From a virus: DNA of 23,990 nt. How positions within the stretch are numbered: the first letter of the stretch is position 1; every line of letters begins with the position of its first letter. The stretch covers positions 1 to 23,990 of the IMG/VR virus record IMGVR_UViG_3300030118_002996. One strand, given 5' to 3'. This document shows positions 19,948-23,990 of the stretch, piece by piece. Made by a program: the position numbers and the translations under genes. Under the pieces are notes generated by a model, which saw nothing but the letters and a program-made list of their open reading frames with translations, did no database searches and was not told the origin of the DNA.

Positions 19948-21216
19948 CTAGTATGTGCCGCCATTAATATCAAAACCAGATGTAGCTCCGTCCTCAAGAA
20001 ATGTCACAAGGTCTGAGAGAGCCACTTGCTTCATTGTTCCGTTATCGTTCATAACCATACGATCTGCTGTTGCAAGAGTGGTTGACGTTGCAGATGTTCC
20101 ACCGTCCATGACGTTCAATTCAGCAGTCGTTACCGTTGCACCATCAAGAATTTGAACTTCGGCCTCTGATAAATCTGCTAAAGCGGCTGCTGTAGTTTGC
20201 CCCATAGTTGCAAGCTCTGTTAGCTTGTCTGAATGAGGTTCAACATCAGTTCCAATTACTAAGCCCAAAGCTGTCCTTGCTGCTGATGCTGAAGTCGCTC
20301 CAGTTCCACCATCAGATATTGCTAGTGTTCCAGTAATCGAACTTGCTGCAAGATCAACAGCTATTTTTGATGATTCAATTACAAGGCCACCATTTGATTT
20401 AAGATCAACAGATAAAGTATTACCACTCTTTGACAGCCCATCAGATGCCACCACCTGACCCGCTCCCGAAAACTGAACGAATGACAAATTATTCGTCCCG
20501 ACAACCGCTGATCCCTTGTCCGAACTACAAACAAAGCCATTATCGGCATTTACAGTACCTTTCTCAACAAAAGTGAACATTCCAGCCGCATCAGCCCCAG
20601 CAGCTAAATCATCAGCCCTTGCTGGTGAAGATCCAACGATATAGATACCATTTTCCGAAGCAGTTGACTGATCTTTTACAAGAACTCGATCATTTGTTGA
20701 AAGAGATACACCGTCTATAGTGTCACCGTTATTAAGAGCAGTTGCAATTGTAATGTTTCCTGTGGTTGCGGCAGTACAACTGTCTTTAATATCTAATCCT
20801 TGACTGACTCCGTCTACATAGGACTTACTTGCCGCATCACCATCAGCAGTTGGTGTAGCTAAGTTTGTAATCTTTTGACTGTTAAGACTTACAGATCCAT
20901 CAGGGGCAGTAAACTCATTTAACTTTAATAAATCAGCAGCAACTAAAGCTCTAAACGTAGGAGCAGCCGCAGATCCAGTTGTAGGGCCTGATAAAACAGT
21001 ATTTGCAGTTCTTGTATCTGTCTTATTAAAAAACGCTCCAGCACCACCTACAGTAATGATTGAGCTTGCAGATGGTGGGGTAGATCCATTATCACCAAAA
21101 CCATAATATAATTTTAAATCTGCTTCATTAAATGCTAATTCTGATGGAGATAAGCTAGATGGGGCACCAGCAGATCCACTAGCTGCTCTTTTTTTAATTC
21201 TTATAGTATTAGACAT
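19948..21216 (-). CDS. Tail-fibre-like structural protein
   Basis: 422 residues. N-terminus MSNTIRIKKRAASGSAGAPS plus LSPSELAFNEADLKLYYGFG resembles the attachment segment of the 441-aa fibre. Then comes a long beta-rich part (DGVSLSTNDRVLVKDQSTAS, ENGIYIVGSSPARADDLAAG) and the C-terminal segment EAEVQILDGATVTTAELNVM, DGGTSATSTTLATADRMVMN and GTMKQVALSDLVTFLE, which I know from marine cyanophage structural proteins. It is probably a virion surface or tail-fibre protein. GGAGGT lies 12 bases before the ATG. Two residues or strands are not enough to assign a receptor. Confidence 0.75.
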   Translation of the reverse strand: MSNTIRIKKRAASGSAGAPSSLSPSELAFNEADLKLYYGFGDNGSTPPSASSIITVGGAGAFFNKTDTRTANTVLSGPTTGSAAAPTFRALVAADLLKLNEFTAPDGSVSLNSQKITNLATPTADGDAASKSYVDGVSQGLDIKDSCTAATTGNITIATALNNGDTIDGVSLSTNDRVLVKDQSTASENGIYIVGSSPARADDLAAGADAAGMFTFVEKGTVNADNGFVCSSDKGSAVVGTNNLSFVQFSGAGQVVASDGLSKSGNTLSVDLKSNGGLVIESSKIAVDLAASSITGTLAISDGGTGATSASAARTALGLVIGTDVEPHSDKLTELATMGQTTAAALADLSEAEVQILDGATVTTAELNVMDGGTSATSTTLATADRMVMNDNGTMKQVALSDLVTFLEDGATSGFDINGGTY

Positions 21217-21219
21217 GAT

Positions 21220-21438
21220 CTAAAAATTACCTCCATTAACAAGTGTGAGTTTAGTTGTCGTTGTATCTGCTTTAAATGTATCAGAAGATGAGTCGTAGTA
21301 AATAATAGAGTCATTTACTTTGTTAGAACCATCAAAGATAAAACCAGCAGCGGCTGGGCCTTGAGGCCCTGCTGTTGTGATTTCAACTGTGGTCACATCT
21401 GATACTTGACTTACAGTTACAGAATTAGGACTGCTCAT
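21220..21438 (-). CDS. 72-aa fibre-like protein with GPQGPA segment
   Basis: Starts at 21438, overlapping the 113-aa gene by ATGA. Residues MSSPNSVTVSQVSDVTTVEI, TTAGPQGPAAAGFIFDGSNK show one GPQGPA collagen-like step, then a D-S-I-I-Y-Y-D segment typical of virion fibre pieces. It looks like the N-terminal module of a fibre made as a separate short protein. Its final codons contain the GGAGGT that serves the next gene. Confidence 0.65.
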   Translation of the reverse strand: MSSPNSVTVSQVSDVTTVEITTAGPQGPAAAGFIFDGSNKVNDSIIYYDSSSDTFKADTTTTKLTLVNGGNF

Positions 21439-21776
21439 GCTGTGTAACCTTCGCTTATATATAGTGTACCTTCTAAATAATAATTTTTGTCGCCACTTGG
21501 TTCTGTTAATAAAACATCATATTTAAGTTCATTTGGACTAAATGTTGCTGTTTGTGTATCAGTAAGTTTTATATCTACTATTCCGCTTGTTCTATTCGTA
21601 TAAGCAACAGTCCAATCCGCAAATTTTGTTGATCTATCTTCGTTATAAACCTGAGCCGCAACAGTATATCCAGTCAAGTTAATTGCATCACCGTTACCAT
21701 CTTTAAATGTAAGTTTTAAAGGGAAATCAGCCCTGCGTTGTACTGTGAAATCTTTCTGGGCTGGATTAATTGCCAT
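21435..21776 (-). CDS. Ig-like/BppU-like virion protein
   Basis: 113 residues: MAINPAQKDFTVQRRADFPL, KLTFKDGNGDAINLTGYTVA, QVYNEDRSTKFADWTVAY, NRTSGIVDIKLTDTQTATFS, and LKYDVLLTEPSGDKNYYLEG. The order (R-x-x-D-F-x-L-x-x-x-F-x-D-x-x-G-x-x-x-N-L-T-G) is that of the BppU-type/Ig-like domain in baseplate or fibre proteins of many phages. It is likely a virion accessory at the tail tip. The TAA directly abuts the ATG of the 86-aa gene's 3' end and is joined by ATGA to the next. Confidence 0.7.
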   Translation of the reverse strand: MAINPAQKDFTVQRRADFPLKLTFKDGNGDAINLTGYTVAAQVYNEDRSTKFADWTVAYTNRTSGIVDIKLTDTQTATFSPNELKYDVLLTEPSGDKNYYLEGTLYISEGYTA

Positions 21777-22037
21777 TTAACTATAAGGTGATGAACCAAG
21801 TATATCAGTTTTCCATTGTGCCTTTAATGCGTCAGCATCACTAGCAGCAGCTATTCCAGAATCAGCAGGAGCGTCTCTTAGTGCTTGTTTTTTAGCAACA
21901 ATATCTGTAGTTGATGCACCTGTTTCTAGTGCTTTTTGAAATTCTATGTCAAGTTCTGCAAATTTTGGTTTTCTCGCATTTCTGATATTTGTTTTATGAA
22001 TTTCTCTAGCTTTTGCCATGTCAATACCAAATCCCAT
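21777..22037 (-). CDS. 86-aa phage protein (MGFGIDMAKAREIHK type)
   Basis: I start at ATG 22037, where GGAG lies 7 bases upstream; a longer frame to 22124 would overlap the 66-aa gene and adds a non-native hydrophobic stretch. The product MGFGIDMAKAREIHKTNIRN, ARKPKFAELDIEFQKALETG, ASTTDIVAKKQALRDAPADS is a helical protein of a type I recognise from tail-fibre regions of marine phages. Function unknown, perhaps a tail-fibre assembly partner. It is the last part of a tight cluster with the Ig-like gene. Confidence 0.7.
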   Translation of the reverse strand: MGFGIDMAKAREIHKTNIRNARKPKFAELDIEFQKALETGASTTDIVAKKQALRDAPADSGIAAASDADALKAQWKTDILGSSPYS

Positions 22038-22041
22038 AGTT

Positions 22042-22242
22042 TCACTCCGTATAAGTCCAAGCATTTCTGAAACTCCTATCAGTAGGAATAGCAGACTTGT
22101 CAACAGTATAGACTGTCTTACCACTAGGGCAATCTTTATCTTTTATTTGATCTAAAGATAAATCTGTATTATCTGCTGGAACAACAATAGAAATACTACC
22201 GTCATCATTAGCATAGATAAATCTTTTGTCTGAATTTGCCAT
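22042..22242 (-). CDS. 66-aa hypothetical beta-rich protein
   Basis: ATG at 22242, TGA at 22044..22042 inside the Shine-Dalgarno of the next gene. The product MANSDKRFIYANDDGSISIV, VPADNTDLSLDQIKDKDCPS, GKTVYTVDKSAIPTDRSFRN ends AWTYTE. The end (SFRNAWTY) is a motif of small virion-assembly proteins of marine phages, as far as I recall. It may be part of a fibre or its chaperone. No firm function. Confidence 0.65.
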   Translation of the reverse strand: MANSDKRFIYANDDGSISIVVPADNTDLSLDQIKDKDCPSGKTVYTVDKSAIPTDRSFRNAWTYTE

Positions 22243-22271
22243 AAAGTTTTTCTTTAAGTATATATTAAAAA

Positions 22272-22649
22272 TTAAATATCTCCAAAAACTGCAACTATGA
22301 CAGGATCAGCGTCACTTTCACCACTTGGAAGTGCTGACATTACAACACAGCTTGTAGTTGTAAAATCATTTGTGGTTATAAAAGTATCATAAGAAGCAGT
22401 CGTATCTCGGTGAGCACCTCCATTCACTGCTGCAAAATTTGCATTTGCCATTGTGATCGAAAAGTTAACTTTATAAACTCCTGTAGCCGTATCAGTGATA
22501 GAACTTACATTATAACTATCATGAATTGAAACAGCCCCAACACCCTCTAAGTTAACCCATACTTGTGCTCTTCCGCTGCGAATTTCCTCTGGTGTTGAAC
22601 TAGAACTACCGCTTGTATTTTGTATTGTGTTGACTTTAAGTGTTGACAT
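22272..22649 (-). CDS. Tail-fibre-like protein, paralogue of next gene
   Basis: 125 residues. The start MSTLKVNTIQNTSGSSSSTP, then AQVWVNLEGVGAVSIHDSYN and VSSITDTATGVYKVNFSITM match the 132-aa gene upstream closely (A-K-L-W-V-N-F-N-G-T-G-T-V-A-I-R-D-S-F-N). The fold looks like a beta-rich head domain on a short N-terminal stalk anchor (M-S-T-L-x-V-x-T-I). It is likely a virion surface or adhesin protein. It joins the upstream paralogue by TAATG. The variable second half (MSALPSGESDADPVIVAVFG) suggests receptor-linked change. Confidence 0.75.
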   Translation of the reverse strand: MSTLKVNTIQNTSGSSSSTPEEIRSGRAQVWVNLEGVGAVSIHDSYNVSSITDTATGVYKVNFSITMANANFAAVNGGAHRDTTASYDTFITTNDFTTTSCVVMSALPSGESDADPVIVAVFGDI

Positions 22650-23047
22650 TAGTTATCCCCAAAAATAAGGACTCCAACTATAGCAGAATCAGTTTCTGAA
22701 GCTGGAAAATCAGGATCACCAAAAGTCTCACAACTCACGTTACTTGTATTTAAATTAATAAAAGTAATACCATCAAAATGACCTACCGTTGCACCATCTT
22801 GTGAGTTCATACCAACAACAAGGTAATTTGTATTTGACATTGCATTAGAAAAATTGATTGTATATTCACCAGTTGCATTATCTGAAATAGAACTTACATT
22901 AAAGCTATCTCTGATCGCTACTGTTCCAGTTCCGTTAAAATTTACCCATAATTTTGCAAGCTGCCCCTTTTCTGTTCCACTTGTATTTTGAAATACTGGT
23001 GCTGCGGAAGAAACACTTTTAATTGTACCGACTGCTAATGTACTCAT
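22649..23047 (-). CDS. Tail-fibre-like protein, paralogue of previous gene
   Basis: 132 residues: MSTLAVGTIKSVSSAAPVFQ, NTSGTEKGQLAKLWVNFNGT, GTVAIRDSFNVSSISDNATG, EYTINFSNAMSNTNYLVVGM. Same architecture as its neighbour, with the V-S-S-I-S/T-D-x-A-T-G motif and a short hydrophobic end (GVLIFGDN). Tandem paralogues like this probably arose by gene duplication and give more than one host-binding tip. Its stop overlaps the paralogue start; its own start overlaps the stop of the assembly-like gene upstream (ATGA). Confidence 0.75.
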   Translation of the reverse strand: MSTLAVGTIKSVSSAAPVFQNTSGTEKGQLAKLWVNFNGTGTVAIRDSFNVSSISDNATGEYTINFSNAMSNTNYLVVGMNSQDGATVGHFDGITFINLNTSNVSCETFGDPDFPASETDSAIVGVLIFGDN

Positions 23048-23370
23048 GGCTTTGGATTTGCGTCTTTAACGGATTTAATGTGGGTTGCCCACGTTCCAGT
23101 TGAATCTAGTTTACCAGCGACAATATCTTTGTACAACATATCTAATTGGTCGCCTATCTCAGCATAATAAGTCCCCGTTTTTTTAAGGCCAGTACCACCT
23201 GTTCTATCAGAGCGGTATTTTAATTTATTTAATTCTGTTCTTGCTGCATTTACTAAAGTTTGATCTATGGTGACTAAATTATCTGATGCATCATAGCAAC
23301 CAGCATCATGATTAATTTTTTCAACATTTGGATATGCTTTAAAAATTGCCTCTGAATCTTCCCAAGCCAT
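23044..23370 (-). CDS. Tail-fibre assembly-like protein
   Basis: 108 residues with features of phage tail-fibre assembly or fibre-linked proteins: MAWEDSEAIFKAYPNVEKIN, then KYRSDRTGGTGLKKTGTYYA, EIGDQLDMLYKDIVAGKLDS and WATHIKSVKDANPKP. The IGDQLDMLYKD...W..HI..VKD.NPKP ending is the common pattern of small phage fibre-tail proteins, so I judge it a fibre chaperone or fibre-linked protein. The N-terminus forms a short beta segment. Coupled to its neighbours by ATGA and TAATG. Confidence 0.75.
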   Translation of the reverse strand: MAWEDSEAIFKAYPNVEKINHDAGCYDASDNLVTIDQTLVNAARTELNKLKYRSDRTGGTGLKKTGTYYAEIGDQLDMLYKDIVAGKLDSTGTWATHIKSVKDANPKP

Positions 23371-23870
23371 TATGCACTTACCTCCATTAAAGTCATAAAA
23401 GAACAGCCCGAAGTTGAGCCATTTCTAAAATTAATTGTAAAGTTTTCTGAAACTTGCATCTGTACTTTATATGTTGTTGATGATGTTGTAGCAATTCCTG
23501 TATCTAAATACAAGGCGGTTATCGGTGCAGCACCCCTGTTAGACTCAAATGTTCCATCAACAAGACCTATATCGTCAGAAGGGACACTATTTCCACTATT
23601 TCCAATGTCTAATGTAGTTGAACCTCTTACAAGTTTAACCGTAAATCGTGCATCACCACTTGGACAACAACGAACACCAAAATGACAAAGAATATGATTA
23701 GATGAAGATTGCGGTGTAATTGTGCAAGATAGACCTATGTCATGATAACTATCTGCACTAAAACTTGAATGTGTCTTAAAAATAGTATGCTGTATTTGAA
23801 TTATCCCACCTTGTGATCCAGATGGAAGGCCTCCTCTTGGGATTATACTGTCAACTTTTAATTGGCTCAT
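23370..23870 (-). CDS. Virion surface protein, MSQLKVDSI type
   Basis: 166 residues: MSQLKVDSIIPRGGLPSGSQ, GGIIQIQHTIFKTHSSFSAD, then SSNHILCHFGVRCCPSGDAR and FNFRNGSTSGCSFMTLMEVS. MSQLKVDSIxPxGGxPSGxxGGIIQ starts are very common in tail-fibre regions of marine cyanophages. Its beta-rich domain with five Cys would sit at a fibre tip. The start at 23870 has no clear Shine-Dalgarno; TAATG joins it to the assembly-like gene. Confidence 0.75.
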   Translation of the reverse strand: MSQLKVDSIIPRGGLPSGSQGGIIQIQHTIFKTHSSFSADSYHDIGLSCTITPQSSSNHILCHFGVRCCPSGDARFTVKLVRGSTTLDIGNSGNSVPSDDIGLVDGTFESNRGAAPITALYLDTGIATTSSTTYKVQMQVSENFTINFRNGSTSGCSFMTLMEVSA

Positions 23871-23889
23871 AAATCTATTATATACACTT

Positions 23890-23990
23890 TTATACTACAG
23901 TCCATGTTTCTCCAGAACCAACTGTAACGGTAACTCCGCTTTGAATAGTTATTGGACCAAAACTTCCAGCATTTTTGCCATTAGTTATCG
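23890..23990 (-). CDS. C-terminal end of a second tail-fibre gene, cut by window
   Basis: Only the final 33 residues are visible: ITNGKNAGSFGPITIQSGVT, VTVGSGETWTVV, stop at 23892..23890. They are nearly the same as the end of the 441-aa fibre (VTNGKNAMSAGPIEIASGVT, VTVGSGETYTIV). So another fibre with the same C-terminal module starts beyond base 23990. This shared tip could be a trimerisation or receptor module. Confidence 0.75.
   Translation of the reverse strand, partial: ITNGKNAGSFGPITIQSGVTVTVGSGETWTVV

Overview
This is an AT-rich, densely packed stretch of a tailed double-stranded DNA phage. It carries a complete terminase-portal-minor head block, a replication and recombination block, and a set of tail-fibre-like genes. 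A cyanophage, probably marine, is the best guess for its type. The reasons are tail-fibre proteins of a style common in marine phages, small Lys-rich virion-type proteins of a cyanophage kind, and a gene resembling NblA, the phycobilisome-degradation adaptor. This host assignment is an inference; no tRNA, integrase or host gene pins it down. Most genes overlap by ATGA or TAATG, and many micro-genes of 24 to 56 codons fit exactly between larger genes.

Layout by transcription direction. (1) 8590 to 1, leftward: a lambda-O-like initiator that appears to hold the origin inside its own coding sequence, four small unknown genes, small and large terminase subunits, a DUF4055-type portal, a Mu F-type minor head protein with a C-terminal ADP-ribosyltransferase-like domain, two tiny genes, a 700-bp decayed array of NTAVG repeats, and three small basic genes, the last leaving the window. 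(2) 8594 to 9233, rightward: a RusA-type resolvase and a zinc-ribbon protein. (3) 10783 to 9355, leftward: four small unknown genes with an internal terminator. A structured 121-bp element lies where this unit meets unit 2. (4) 10784 to 10967: a divergent control region with a near-consensus rightward promoter and nested inverted repeats. (5) 10968 to 15701, rightward: small unknown genes, then a PDDEXK exonuclease, a DGQHR (ParB-like) protein, a DUF1071/Sak-like annealing protein, a small HTH protein and an SSB-like protein ending in DDLPF. (6) 16551 to 15913, leftward: a holin-like micro-protein, an unknown and the NblA-like gene. (7) 16598 to 17890, rightward: a membrane protein and two exported proteins. 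(8) 23990 to 17838, leftward: tail-fibre and adhesin-like proteins, a tail-fibre-assembly-like protein and small structural genes.

How it fits together: units 1 and 8 run the same way and are both cut by the window edges. They are probably one late operon on a circular or circularly permuted genome, with major capsid and tail genes in the missing part. The middle holds early genes read outward from the 10.8-10.97 kb control region. The phage would start replication at the iterons in the initiator gene. It would use exonuclease, annealing protein, SSB-like protein and RusA for recombination and for resolving DNA before packaging. No polymerase, helicase, primase, integrase or CI-type repressor is visible here.
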